From a virus, in the IMG/VR virus record IMGVR_UViG_3300049846_000430, positions 49,401 to 113,400 of that record: a DNA stretch of 64,000 nt; one strand, given 5' to 3'. This document shows, one piece after another, positions 38,072 through 47,098 of this stretch (within the stretch, counting starts at the first letter, position 1; every line of letters begins with the position of its first letter). The notes under the pieces are model-generated. The model did not search any database. It was not told where the DNA came from and was given only the letters and a program-made list of their open reading frames with translations. The position numbers and the translations under genes are program-made.

Positions 38072-39069
38072 AGCTGAATTTTTTGGTTTAGAAACAAATA
38101 AGGTAGGCTATAATTTCTCTGTTCATAGTGATACTGAGCCATCTGGAGTGTGTCTATAAGACCTGTACCCCATTCTAACAAAGTATTCTCACTCACATCA
38201 AATACATAAACCTGATTGTACTTGTCAATCACCACAAATTTGCACATAATATCATAATCTTTTTCCTCTTCAGAAAGATTTTCATAGACAAGTCTTCCAT
38301 AGATAGCCATCTGGAGCCAGTAGTTGTAGAAATCTACGGTCTCTTTGAAATCCATAATGGTCTTGGAGGTTGTCTTCAAATCACAGATTATAACCTGCTT
38401 CTTCTGGTCATCCACCTTATAAAAATCCACAATACCTTTCAGGCCAAAGGGATAATCATTCAGTTTCTGAACCATTAAAGGCTGCTCAACATATGTCTTT
38501 ACAGGATCCAACTCAAAGTCTGTTTGATTGGATTCAAACAAAGCCATTACATCTTTGTTACTCTTAATTATATCAACCTGCTCTTGGCATCTTGCTAATG
38601 TATCAGGATCAATAATATCAAGAACACTAGAGTTCAAGAACTGCCAGTAAACATCATTCTCTGGTGTCTGAATTTTCTCAAGTCTTTTAAAATCTTCCTT
38701 CAGAGTCTGATAAAGATTCTCTGATTCTAATGCTTTAAGAATCAAATCAAGATGAGATGCCTCAGTAGATAACAATGATTCCGGCTTAAAAGGATTATCT
38801 TTCATTACCTGAAGAACTTTCTTAATAGAATCAGTGGGGACTTTAGATGGAGCCACATTGAATTTCTTATTCAAGTTCTGAGGTTCAAACAAAAGACAAT
38901 GGATGAGTTTACCTTCTACAAGGTGCTTGTCTGTTCTCTCTTCCTTTTCACCAAGGATATAATCCCGGTAAAATAGGGTAGGGGAAAACAAAAGCTTGTT
39001 TAATGATGAGTAACTAAACTGGAATTCTTTTGAATAGAATTCTTCTTCTTTCACAAAATCTCTTTTCAT
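38068..39069 (-). CDS. PD-(D/E)XK nuclease, RecB/exonuclease-like
   Basis: 333 residues. N-terminal FQFSYSSLNKLLFSPTLFYRD and LVEGKLIHCLLFEP, then KGIVDFYKVDDQ and VIICDLKTTSK (catalytic D...DxK), and YNYWLQMAIYGRLVYE (QxxxY motif). This order is typical of RecB/Cas4-like phage exonucleases that process DNA ends for recombination. Downstream genes overlap it by 4 bp at each side. Substrate polarity cannot be told from the sequence. Confidence 0.85.
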   Translation of the reverse strand: MKRDFVKEEEFYSKEFQFSYSSLNKLLFSPTLFYRDYILGEKEERTDKHLVEGKLIHCLLFEPQNLNKKFNVAPSKVPTDSIKKVLQVMKDNPFKPESLLSTEASHLDLILKALESENLYQTLKEDFKRLEKIQTPENDVYWQFLNSSVLDIIDPDTLARCQEQVDIIKSNKDVMALFESNQTDFELDPVKTYVEQPLMVQKLNDYPFGLKGIVDFYKVDDQKKQVIICDLKTTSKTIMDFKETVDFYNYWLQMAIYGRLVYENLSEEEKDYDIMCKFVVIDKYNQVYVFDVSENTLLEWGTGLIDTLQMAQYHYEQRNYSLPYLFLNQKIQL

Positions 39070-39266
39070 TTCATTACGGGTAAACCCAATTGTTTTGCTG
39101 CATAGTTAATATGCTTTGTTGTTGTCATGGACCAGTAGCCAAGAGGTCTTACATAGTTATTAGTAACTACTGCTACTTTGGTTCCATACGAAAATATAAA
39201 CTTATCACCACGGTCTTCAACCATTTTTAAGTTTTCTTTGTACTTAGGGAATGTTTTAATAGTCAT
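39066..39266 (-). CDS. Small hypothetical protein
   Basis: 66 residues, basic; FIFSYGTKVAVVTNNYVRPL, then WSMTTTKHINYAAKQLG. Overlaps the nuclease start (ATGA) and has a structured leader (see 39273-39317). Unknown; the sequence resembles small phage proteins that carry a conserved 'S.TT.KH' motif. Confidence 0.65.
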   Translation of the reverse strand: MTIKTFPKYKENLKMVEDRGDKFIFSYGTKVAVVTNNYVRPLGYWSMTTTKHINYAAKQLGLPVMK

Positions 39267-39272
39267 AATTTA

Positions 39273-39317
39273 AAGGAGTGGGTGAGCCGAAGCCCACCCA
39301 ATACTATGGCACTCCTT
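39273..39317 (-). promoter_or_regulatory. UUCG-capped leader hairpin / terminator
   Basis: On the - strand a 9-bp stem UGGGUGGGC / GCUCACCCA closed by a cUUCGg tetraloop, plus an outer helix AAGGAG/CUCCUU. The stem contains a G-U pair that would be an A-C mismatch on the + strand, so the - strand RNA is the structured one. It ends 6 nt before ATG 39266, so it may act as terminator, stability element or translation control. Confidence 0.65.
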
Positions 39318-40452
39318 AGAATGGAACAAGAGATTTAACCAATCTGTCCTGATACTTTGGATTGAGTTTGATTGCATCTAAAGAAATTGAGAATGCTCTT
39401 TCTTTTTCATTCGTACCAAGTGTGGTACATATGACATTTTCAAAGAACAATCTTGCTGATTCTTTAAAAGCAAACTCAGTCAAAGCTTTATCTCTTGATA
39501 AGTTATAAATCAAAGCATTATAAGAATGGCTGTTAGAGAAATAACTTCCGCCCATATAGTTTGAGAATTTGGTTCTCAAGACTTTAAAGGCCACACTATT
39601 ATAATTCTTTGATGACTTTAACTTTTCAGTGTTGAAATAAAGAAGCAATGCAAGCTTGTCAAATGATGTCTCAATGTTAGTATTACTCATAATACTGATT
39701 GCCAGACTTCTGTCTTCATCACTTGCATAGATCATCTTCTTGATATTTTCATATCCTTCTTCATCCAATGTATGCAATTGCTTATCAGCAAACTTATACA
39801 CATGAGTATCAGCAACAAGTTTACTGCTACCAAGCATTGCTTGTATAGCAATATTTGAAGAATGAGAAATATAACCAACAGATTTCCAATCAAAAGAATG
39901 TTCAAAAGATCTGAGTGCAGGTTTTGATGCATGGCTGGAGTTCCAATGACCTCTGAAAGTAAAATCAACAAGATCTTTTTTATCAAACATACTCAATGTA
40001 TGCACCATGTTGTGAAATGCGGTATCTTCAAAATACTGTTTTGTTTTTATAATACCTTTTAAAAATTCACCAACATTTGCACTCCTACAGTGTCTTGTCC
40101 ATTCAACCATGTTAGAAAAAGTTTTCAATGAAACAATCTCATAATCTGCAGTACTTGCTGTTTTTACAAGTTTGCAATCATATGTTTCTTTGATCATGTT
40201 AAACTTCTCTCTAGGAAGATTCACGTCTGAATGCCTATAAAAGCTTTTACCTTTTATATCATCTTCAGATGGAGTCATAAGCTTGTTAACAAGGTTTATG
40301 TAAAATGGTGTATTCACAATATCAAAACCGTATCTTCCACCACCATATACAACATAACCTAAATCTTTTATAAGAATGTTTCCATCACCAATAAGTTGAT
40401 GGTCACCCAAACCATTAGTATTAATTTCTAAATCAATTATTTTTTGCTGCAT
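39316..40452 (-). CDS. Unknown protein of MoxR/VWA operon, paralogue A
   Basis: 378 residues. N-terminal part holds a segment (REKFNMIKETYDCKLVKTAS, TADYEIVSLKTF) that aligns by eye with the next protein (SQDRIKAALKEHKITVTN, AADFIITHDDF); the C-terminal part has YASDEDRSLAISIMSNTNIE, aligning with SNSDDRDIAGKIIPTIDY. So the two are likely diverged duplicates. The 'ADxII' piece recalls a BRCT-like or Toprim-like fold, unproven. Overlaps its upstream neighbour by 20 bp. Function unknown; co-transcribed with a MoxR ATPase and a VWA protein. Confidence 0.7.
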   Translation of the reverse strand: MQQKIIDLEINTNGLGDHQLIGDGNILIKDLGYVVYGGGRYGFDIVNTPFYINLVNKLMTPSEDDIKGKSFYRHSDVNLPREKFNMIKETYDCKLVKTASTADYEIVSLKTFSNMVEWTRHCRSANVGEFLKGIIKTKQYFEDTAFHNMVHTLSMFDKKDLVDFTFRGHWNSSHASKPALRSFEHSFDWKSVGYISHSSNIAIQAMLGSSKLVADTHVYKFADKQLHTLDEEGYENIKKMIYASDEDRSLAISIMSNTNIETSFDKLALLLYFNTEKLKSSKNYNSVAFKVLRTKFSNYMGGSYFSNSHSYNALIYNLSRDKALTEFAFKESARLFFENVICTTLGTNEKERAFSISLDAIKLNPKYQDRLVKSLVPF

Positions 40453-41488
40453 AATACTTTCTGTATTGAGGTTTTAACTCTACTTTAAAAATGTACAGGT
40501 CCCTGTTTTCAATCCTGATATCTTTCCGTACAATATGTTCCAAGAACTTAAATGAAACTGAATCAAGCTTGTTATTTTCTTCAAGCCATTGAATCATTTC
40601 CAAAGCATCCTTATACCTGAAATCACTGTACCCTGATACATCCATCCAGTACTGCACATCTTTGTTTTTATTAAAGACATACATTCTTGAGTGAGTATCC
40701 TTAGCAAAATCCCAGAGTATATGATAGTTCTTTGTGTAATCAATTGTTGGAATAATCTTACCAGCAATATCTCTATCATCACTGTTAGAGGAGTTGATGT
40801 ATCTCATGAGATCTATCTTAAGTTCTTCTGTTAGAACAATCTTATTTGCAGAAGCATTCACAATAGACTCAGCATCATACACATCATACTTACCAGATTC
40901 AATTAGATAAGCAAGATTTAAAGCAAGACCGGTAATCATGTACCTATCATGAACTGTATAATCTGTATCTACATACCAGGATCTAACACCAAAGGGTATA
41001 TACTTATCATCAAGCAACACACTGGTGTTGTTAAGACTAAGCCAACGGTCTGTAAATGGATGCTTGCCTCTTGTACTTGTCATTACGTCATAGTTCCAGA
41101 GACTACCCATCATTGCTGTAGTAAGAATAGGATCACCATTTCTAAAAGTCTTGTAGAAATCATCATGTGTGATAATAAAATCAGCTGCTTCATAATCATT
41201 TGTAACAGTGATCTTATGTTCTTTAAGAGCGGCTTTGATTCTATCCTGAGACACAGGACATAAGGGAAGAATGAATGCTTTCTTTTTACTTCTGAATGTT
41301 GTATCATCCAGAGTATTTGTACTCAAAATATCCCTGATTTTCATATAAACACCATCATTTGATGTAACTAGCACTTTCTCAATTGCATCACCAGCATTGG
41401 ATAGTACCCCCAAATAGGAGGCACCATCCAATCCATAGTGAGTTAATGCAGTGCTATCATAAGTCTGATAAACTGATTTACTTGCCAT
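40433..41488 (-). CDS. Unknown protein of MoxR/VWA operon, paralogue B
   Basis: 351 residues from ATG 41488, which shares a base with the stop of the MoxR-type ATPase gene (TAATG). Contains FILPLCPVSQDRIKAALKEH, EAADFIITHDDFYKTF and SNSDDRDIAGKIIP, each with a counterpart in paralogue A. No catalytic motif seen. The gene order VWA - ATPase - B - A points to clients or adaptors of the ATPase. Confidence 0.7.
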   Translation of the reverse strand: MASKSVYQTYDSTALTHYGLDGASYLGVLSNAGDAIEKVLVTSNDGVYMKIRDILSTNTLDDTTFRSKKKAFILPLCPVSQDRIKAALKEHKITVTNDYEAADFIITHDDFYKTFRNGDPILTTAMMGSLWNYDVMTSTRGKHPFTDRWLSLNNTSVLLDDKYIPFGVRSWYVDTDYTVHDRYMITGLALNLAYLIESGKYDVYDAESIVNASANKIVLTEELKIDLMRYINSSNSDDRDIAGKIIPTIDYTKNYHILWDFAKDTHSRMYVFNKNKDVQYWMDVSGYSDFRYKDALEMIQWLEENNKLDSVSFKFLEHIVRKDIRIENRDLYIFKVELKPQYRKYYAAKNN

Positions 41489-42765
41489 TACTTAATTGTC
41501 ATTCTGATGATGTTTGGATCCATCATCATCTTGTTAAATTTCTGTTTGTTACCGTTAAAGATTGTTCTCACAACGAGATATTTCAAATCATTTGTGAAAT
41601 AATCCTTAGTGCACAAAGCAATCAACCTGTTGGTGATCTTGTCACTGATGGTGTTATCTTTAGAATACACCACAGCAAAGTTTGCCAACCTGGTTGCCAG
41701 AGTAGATGCAATATCTGCACGATAGCTGTCACCCTTACCTATGCAAGACTCAAGCTGATTGAGAATGTTTTGCTCATTCTCAGCCAACATCAAATCTTTA
41801 GGTGTTACCAGTTTGTCAAGCTTGTTGTTGATAAACGTGGTGAACATACTTGCAAATGTGTCACCAACAGAACCTTCACCAATCATTTGAATCATGCTCA
41901 AGTTAGATTCAAAATCTGCAAAGCTTGAGATAGAGTTAAAGAATGTGGTGATAGATCTTGAGTTTGTTTCTTGAGTAACAAGCTCAGGATGCAACAACAG
42001 GAAGTTGATACAACGGGTATCAATGCCGGCTTCTTCTGCCCATCTAGCCCATACATTAACATCATACTTCAGATTAGCAGTGATGTATCTGGTCTTTTGA
42101 GCAGCATCAATACTGTTAACCATATAGTCACCATTGTCTGGGTTTGCTGTCAGGATGATGTGCCAATCTTTAGGAAGAGACCAAGAGATGTAAGTCTGAC
42201 GGTCAATCAATTCCATCACGGCCTGAATGAATCTGGTATCTGCACGGTTCCAGTCATCAAGCAAAAGAATGCCACCTTCTTTCTTATCTGCAATCCATTC
42301 CGGAGCACAGTATGACATCCTGTTCTTACCAGTCATCTTATATCCATTCTTCAGATACTCAGCAACAGCAAGTTCATCTACCCACAAACCAATCTTCTTA
42401 ACCTGACCTTCACCAAGTTTAGCCATATCACTAGAAGCAGCTTGCCTCTGTGCAGCAGTAAAGTTTACTTGCTGAGCCTCTTCTGCAGAAGGAGTTACTC
42501 TTGTTTCCTTGTACATCTGAAACTGACGGACAGGAAAACCAACCAGGTCACCAAGCTCCTCAATCTGAGCCAAGTTTAACTTAACAAAGTTGAGGTTGTT
42601 TTCTTTAGCAATCTCAATTACAGTTGAGGTTTTACCAATACCAGATTCTCCAAGTACCTCAATGGATACGGGATTTTTACCTTGTGCTTGCAGGAAGCGG
42701 TTGTTCTTAATGATGTGATTTACAAAGCCCTTGAGCTCATCAATGTTTAAATTTACGTTTGCCAT
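41488..42765 (-). CDS. MoxR-type AAA+ ATPase
   Basis: 425 residues. Walker A GESGIGKT at 39-46, pore/loop region with aromatic FQMYKET, Walker B GGILLLDDWNRA around 164-175, sensor 1 HIILTANPDNG around 203, and an Arg finger region KTRYITANL. The pattern is MoxR/dynein-like: these ATPases work with VWA proteins to remodel or assemble targets. The VWA/metallopeptidase gene is immediately upstream (3 bp gap). Confidence 0.85.
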   Translation of the reverse strand: MANVNLNIDELKGFVNHIIKNNRFLQAQGKNPVSIEVLGESGIGKTSTVIEIAKENNLNFVKLNLAQIEELGDLVGFPVRQFQMYKETRVTPSAEEAQQVNFTAAQRQAASSDMAKLGEGQVKKIGLWVDELAVAEYLKNGYKMTGKNRMSYCAPEWIADKKEGGILLLDDWNRADTRFIQAVMELIDRQTYISWSLPKDWHIILTANPDNGDYMVNSIDAAQKTRYITANLKYDVNVWARWAEEAGIDTRCINFLLLHPELVTQETNSRSITTFFNSISSFADFESNLSMIQMIGEGSVGDTFASMFTTFINNKLDKLVTPKDLMLAENEQNILNQLESCIGKGDSYRADIASTLATRLANFAVVYSKDNTISDKITNRLIALCTKDYFTNDLKYLVVRTIFNGNKQKFNKMMMDPNIIRMTIK

Positions 42766-42768
42766 AGT

Positions 42769-43929
42769 TTAGTTTAATTTGATTGTTTTTCCAGGTAAAT
42801 GATCTGTCTCAGGAGATACACTGCTAAGAACCCAAAGGGTATTCTTAGGACAGTTATCAGGTGCAGAACATTCACCATCAGTTAAATATATGAGGGCAGT
42901 ATAACGCCCGTGTTGATTAAAATGGTCAATAACAGGTTGGAAATCAGTCCCACCTCTACCTTTGACTTCAAATTCCTTTTTAGGATTGAAATCTTCTACT
43001 GAGTTTAGTCTTGAATCACACTGAGCTACGGTAATCTTGTGACCGGTTTTATGCATGTGATGCAATTCACTCAAGAATTCTTTCAGCTCATCATTGTTTA
43101 CAGATCCTGAAGTATCTATACCCACAAGGATATGATTCTTAAACTTGATCTTCAAACCAGGATTCTCAATATATCTCTTATTGAATTTCCTTCTGAGCTT
43201 TTTAGTGTACGTGATAGTTGAATTACCTACAAACCTTCTAAGATATCCTTTCCAGTCAAACTTTGGAGGTTCAACATGGAACAATCTTTCTAGAATGCCA
43301 GCCAACTCACCAGGAACAGTCCCTCTTCTTTTCTCAGTTTGTTCTGCAACTTCTTTCAGTTGGTGTTCAATTTGCTTTTGAACCAACTTCTTATCTGCTT
43401 CAGACAACTGATCAAAATCTTCCCAACCGGGATGACAATAAGGACTGTTACCATCCATTTGATCCAATAAAGAATCCAAAGACGGGGATGTACCATCTTG
43501 TTGTGCTTGTTGTAGTAAGTCATAATAAGTATCAGTACCTGCTTTTGCAGGAAGATTCAACTCAGGAAATCTGTCCAAAGTCAAACCACCTTCTGGAAGA
43601 AAGTCAGCATCTATGTACTGATTGATTTCCAAATCTGCGGCAATGTTGAACAGTTTCTTATCAGGATACAAATCACCAGTCATAAGATGCCCAAAAGAAA
43701 TATGAAGAAGCTCATGCTTAATCAAACCAATTCTGTGTTTTTCACCAAGACCCATAAAGAAGTCAGGGTTAATTACAAGCTGGGCACCAATGCCGTGTTT
43801 CTTAACACCGGCTGTTGGGATTGTTTTTAGATAAGACTTATTCAGCCCTATAAGGAAGAGACCATAGAATGGCTCATCCAGAATTAAAATTTTAGAGGTT
43901 CTTGAAACCTCATCTATAACATGTTGCAT
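42769..43929 (-). CDS. Metallopeptidase-like plus VWA domain protein (DUF2201 type)
   Basis: 386 residues. Residues 66-82 carry a zincin motif (KHELLHISFGH), followed by IAADLEINQYID, the usual layout of the putative metallopeptidase domain that precedes a VWA-like domain. The C-terminal half holds VGIDTSGSVNNDE (MIDAS DxSxS), GGTDFQPV and IYLTDGECSAP. Such proteins pair with MoxR ATPases; the ATPase is the next gene. Peptidase activity is possible since the HExxH is intact, but not shown. Confidence 0.85.
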   Translation of the reverse strand: MQHVIDEVSRTSKILILDEPFYGLFLIGLNKSYLKTIPTAGVKKHGIGAQLVINPDFFMGLGEKHRIGLIKHELLHISFGHLMTGDLYPDKKLFNIAADLEINQYIDADFLPEGGLTLDRFPELNLPAKAGTDTYYDLLQQAQQDGTSPSLDSLLDQMDGNSPYCHPGWEDFDQLSEADKKLVQKQIEHQLKEVAEQTEKRRGTVPGELAGILERLFHVEPPKFDWKGYLRRFVGNSTITYTKKLRRKFNKRYIENPGLKIKFKNHILVGIDTSGSVNNDELKEFLSELHHMHKTGHKITVAQCDSRLNSVEDFNPKKEFEVKGRGGTDFQPVIDHFNQHGRYTALIYLTDGECSAPDNCPKNTLWVLSSVSPETDHLPGKTIKLN

Positions 43930-43932
43930 ATG

Positions 43933-44319
43933 TTACCATCTTAGTTTTATTTCAATGCTTTTAATAAACTCATTATCTGGATTCAGAAACGGAGAATGCA
44001 TTCTCATTACATCATTTGCAATGTAGTATTCAAAGCAATCCTTAAAATTCTTAGGAGGATTCTTTTCTGCAAGTGCACGGTAATAATCAGTTATTCTTGT
44101 ATGTACTCCAGCAAATGACATTTGTTCTGCTTTCTGTTTCACACGGTTTATAAACTCCAATCTTCTATCTAATACCAATTGTCTGATAAAAATTATAAGA
44201 TAGGGCTCATAAAGATCCATGTTTATTATAGTCTCAACTGCCAAATTAAAATCCTCTTCTGAGGCATTCAGCATTTTGAGAAGGTTTTTGTATTCTTCTA
44301 GGGTAAGTTCATTATTCAT
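43933..44319 (-). CDS. Hypothetical helical protein
   Basis: 128 residues, nearly all helical, starting MNNELTLEEYKNLLKMLNAS and containing RRLEFINRVKQKAEQMSFAG. Overlaps the RusA-like gene by 8 bp. Role unknown, probably part of the recombination/replication operon. Confidence 0.7.
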   Translation of the reverse strand: MNNELTLEEYKNLLKMLNASEEDFNLAVETIINMDLYEPYLIIFIRQLVLDRRLEFINRVKQKAEQMSFAGVHTRITDYYRALAEKNPPKNFKDCFEYYIANDVMRMHSPFLNPDNEFIKSIEIKLRW

Positions 44320-44713
44320 CTAATGAAAAGTATTCAATATTGTCACAGTTAAGCAACTCTATGTAAACACCGGGGTTGGTTTTATCATACACATACTCAA
44401 TAAAGACAGGGATGATTACATCTGCATTGTCATCAGTAATCCAATCATAGTTAACCATATCATCCTGAACAGTTTGTGCAGGATTAATGTAGTCAAACTT
44501 GTGTTTACTGTTTCTTACAAATGTGAATCCCACTCTTACTGGTTGTTTGCACTTTGCAAAAGCATCTCTGAATTCTTGAGCATACTGCTCATAGAAAGCT
44601 TTTGAATTCTTTCTGTAATTCATTACACTTTTACTTGCAATAAAGTATTGACCGGTCCACCGTCTTCCATTCTTACTACTTGGAACATTACCAGGTATAA
44701 ACCATTTTGCCAT
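44312..44713 (-). CDS. RusA-like Holliday junction resolvase
   Basis: 133 residues. Starts WFIPGNVPSSKNGRRW (the common 'vPSSKNGRR' opening) and has DYINPAQTVQDDMVNYDWI, then DDNADVIIPVF, matching the Asp-rich core of RusA nucleases, which resolve branched DNA as dimers. Length fits the family (about 120-140). Three bp gap from the primase gene upstream. Confidence 0.8.
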   Translation of the reverse strand: MAKWFIPGNVPSSKNGRRWTGQYFIASKSVMNYRKNSKAFYEQYAQEFRDAFAKCKQPVRVGFTFVRNSKHKFDYINPAQTVQDDMVNYDWITDDNADVIIPVFIEYVYDKTNPGVYIELLNCDNIEYFSLDE

Positions 44714-44716
44714 TTC

Positions 44717-45682
44717 TTAGGGATTTAAAATTGATTTTAACAAAGGCTTCAACTCTTCATGAGTTCTCTGCACACCAAACTTTTTTACAGCATCTGACAC
44801 ATCTTTATCAAGACTAAGAGCACAACCATTGATACTATACAATTCTTTGTATCTCTCAATTGCTTTTGTACCTGCTTCATCATTGTCAAAGAGAGTCATC
44901 ACTTTCTTATATCTATCACGAAGATACTCAATAAGAAAGGGTTTTATGATACTATTCTCACTATCTGGTGCAATCACTTCTATGTTATAACCAAAACTCT
45001 TCAGGCACATGGCATCTTTTAAAGATGAACATATTACCAGATAAGGTTGGTTATACTTCAATTGGTCTAGACCTTGTACATAAGAAGATACTTTTATGAA
45101 TTTCTTATTCTTGTTGTACGGCTGATAGACCTTGTATATTTCATCATGCTTGTTGAAATAACCATAGATATAAGAACCTTTGATTGTGATTCTCTCAGTG
45201 TCTTTTTCCATCTCATAATACTCTATGGGACGGACATTGTACTCTTTTAGAATCTTGGAACCAATGTTAAAATCTAACCAATACTTTGCATCATGCTCAA
45301 ACCACGGGCGTTCTTGCACAAAGCCTACACCCCAGGACTCTTCAATCTTTATCTCTGATTTAACAGAACCATTCTTTTTGACATACTTGTTGTAGTCATC
45401 AATAAGTTTGGTTACTGCCTCACCATAAGACATGTTGAACAATATCATTACAATATCAATCTTGCTGCCCTGTTTACCAGTTGAAAAGTCTTTAAACTTG
45501 TACTGCATAACAGACTTGTCAACATAGATACACATGCTGGGTGTTTTCTCACTAGGATTGAATATTGACCTGATCTTTTCTGTTTGACCTGTGAGTGGTC
45601 TATCTAAGTTTAGATAATAATGGAACACCCAATAACTTGGAACCTGTGATTCATGAATAATGAGATTCTTTGTGCTCAGCAT
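44717..45682 (-). CDS. DNA primase with Toprim domain
   Basis: 321 residues. N-terminal RSIFNPSEKTPSMCIY and YKFKDFSTGKQGSKIDIV resemble the DnaG zinc-binding module without its cysteines. Toprim: VICSSLKDAMCLKSFG at 216-231 and LFDNDEAG at 264-271. The acidic DxD is present, but the usual Glu of the first motif is Ser here. It would lay RNA primers for the PolB and sits beside SSB and helicase genes. Confidence 0.8.
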   Translation of the reverse strand: MLSTKNLIIHESQVPSYWVFHYYLNLDRPLTGQTEKIRSIFNPSEKTPSMCIYVDKSVMQYKFKDFSTGKQGSKIDIVMILFNMSYGEAVTKLIDDYNKYVKKNGSVKSEIKIEESWGVGFVQERPWFEHDAKYWLDFNIGSKILKEYNVRPIEYYEMEKDTERITIKGSYIYGYFNKHDEIYKVYQPYNKNKKFIKVSSYVQGLDQLKYNQPYLVICSSLKDAMCLKSFGYNIEVIAPDSENSIIKPFLIEYLRDRYKKVMTLFDNDEAGTKAIERYKELYSINGCALSLDKDVSDAVKKFGVQRTHEELKPLLKSILNP

Positions 45683-45691
45683 AATTAAAAG

Positions 45692-45718
45692 AAAGGGGGA
45701 TATTACTCCCCCCTTCTA
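45692..45718 (-). terminator. Terminator after SSB-like gene
   Basis: Stem AAGGGGG / CCCCCTT with a short loop and TCTTTTAATT on the - strand, between the SSB-like gene and the primase start. Confidence 0.75.
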
Positions 45719-45723
45719 TAAAA

Positions 45724-46398
45724 TTATAAATCAAAATCAGAACCAGGTGCCTCTGTAGTAAAAGGATTAAAGTCATCAACAGGTGCTGATGCTTTCTTCT
45801 GAAGAGGTTTGATGTGTTCTTCTTTGTTGAACTTAAGAAGTCTTGAGTTTTCAACATCAAGAGCTTCCATTGGAGTTCCTTCTTTGGATGGTCTTGGCAG
45901 GAACAGGTCATAGTTTACATAACCTTCTTTGTTTTCCCACTCACGACCACCAACACATGCATTAAAGAACTTGCTATTACCAAGAATCTTACTGCAAGCA
46001 GCAATGAATTCTTCTATAGTCTGTGCCTGGATGGTGTCCAGTTCTTCTCTCTTGCCAGTTGTCTCAGCTATGAGAACCATTGCTTTCAGAATCTCAGTAT
46101 CCCTACTGATAGTTCTACCGGTAGGAAGAGTTGTATCCTTAAAAGGATAAGGACTCATCCTTACTCTACCAACCTGACCTTCATAACGGGGGCCTGTTGG
46201 GTTGTTCTGTTCTTTCAGAAAACCTTCAAAGTCTCCGCCAACAGGCTGACTTTCTACATGCAGCATTACATTGAATGCTTCCTTGTCATAAGGAGTTTGT
46301 TCTAAAGTAACAGAGTTGATTCTGATTACCTGATTGCCAGGACTGATCACTGGTTTTGCTTTACCACTACCCGTGGTGATGTCTTTTGTGTTAAACAT
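45724..46398 (-). CDS. Single-stranded DNA-binding-like protein
   Basis: 224 residues. A beta-rich core (QVIRINSVTLEQTPYDKEAF, ACVGGREWENKEGYVNYDLF) is followed by a low-complexity linker and an acidic C-terminal tip ending DFDL, the layout of SSB proteins whose tip recruits partners. It follows the Sak4-like ATPase gene by 13 bp; Sak4 recombinases usually work with an SSB. No direct OB-fold signature could be proven by eye. Confidence 0.65.
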   Translation of the reverse strand: MFNTKDITTGSGKAKPVISPGNQVIRINSVTLEQTPYDKEAFNVMLHVESQPVGGDFEGFLKEQNNPTGPRYEGQVGRVRMSPYPFKDTTLPTGRTISRDTEILKAMVLIAETTGKREELDTIQAQTIEEFIAACSKILGNSKFFNACVGGREWENKEGYVNYDLFLPRPSKEGTPMEALDVENSRLLKFNKEEHIKPLQKKASAPVDDFNPFTTEAPGSDFDL

Positions 46399-46411
46399 AA
46401 ACTTTAATTAA

Positions 46412-47098
46412 TTATTCATTTTCGTACTTCAAGATAGCCTGTCTCACATATTCCAAATCATTTCCAATCATTGGCTGTTCAAACATTCCCATAGGGGACT
46501 TACATGTATTCTCACCATTATTTTGGGTTTCAAATACATAAGCAAGAGTACCATCTTCTTTCTTTATAATGCGGGCAAACAGAACAATTGAGAACAAACC
46601 TTCCAAAGTCAGGGAGTTGTCAATCATTTTACCCACGGTCTTTGCCTTAACTCTTCTGTGGCCATGCACATCAGTTGATTCTTCTGCATGAGTGAGAAAG
46701 AATACTGTGAGATCTTCACGGAAGTCTTTAGGCATCTTGGCAACTTGTGCCAGGTTGGTTGCTATCTGAGTAAATTTATCATAGCCCTTCTCAAGAGCTT
46801 TATCAAAATACTCAAAGCTTGACATGTACTGCCAGTCATCAACAACAATAGTTTTGATGTGAGGCATGTTGTCATTTACATGTTTCATTGCTTTCATAAT
46901 ACCAGGAGCTGTTGAAGCATTGGTTATGTTACCATTTGGATTCTCCTTAGAGATCAAGGTGTACATGCTTTTCCAACCCTTGAACGGCAATGGTTTGTTT
47001 GCAATGTTGATAATAAATGTTTCTGTTGGATTTAGAGTTCTGATGGAAGTTGATTTCCCAGAACCAGATTCTGCAATTACTAAAGCTGACTGTGCCAT
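46412..47098 (-). CDS. Sak4-like recombinase ATPase (RecA fold)
   Basis: 228 residues. Walker A AESGSGKST at 9-17, then SIRTLNPTETFIIN and LPFKGW (typical of Sak4/AAA_24 phage ATPases), Walker B TIVVDDWQYM, and FFLTHAEES. Members promote single-strand annealing or strand exchange together with SSB. Start shares a base with the stop of the gene before it (TAATG). Confidence 0.8.
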   Translation of the reverse strand: MAQSALVIAESGSGKSTSIRTLNPTETFIINIANKPLPFKGWKSMYTLISKENPNGNITNASTAPGIMKAMKHVNDNMPHIKTIVVDDWQYMSSFEYFDKALEKGYDKFTQIATNLAQVAKMPKDFREDLTVFFLTHAEESTDVHGHRRVKAKTVGKMIDNSLTLEGLFSIVLFARIIKKEDGTLAYVFETQNNGENTCKSPMGMFEQPMIGNDLEYVRQAILKYENE

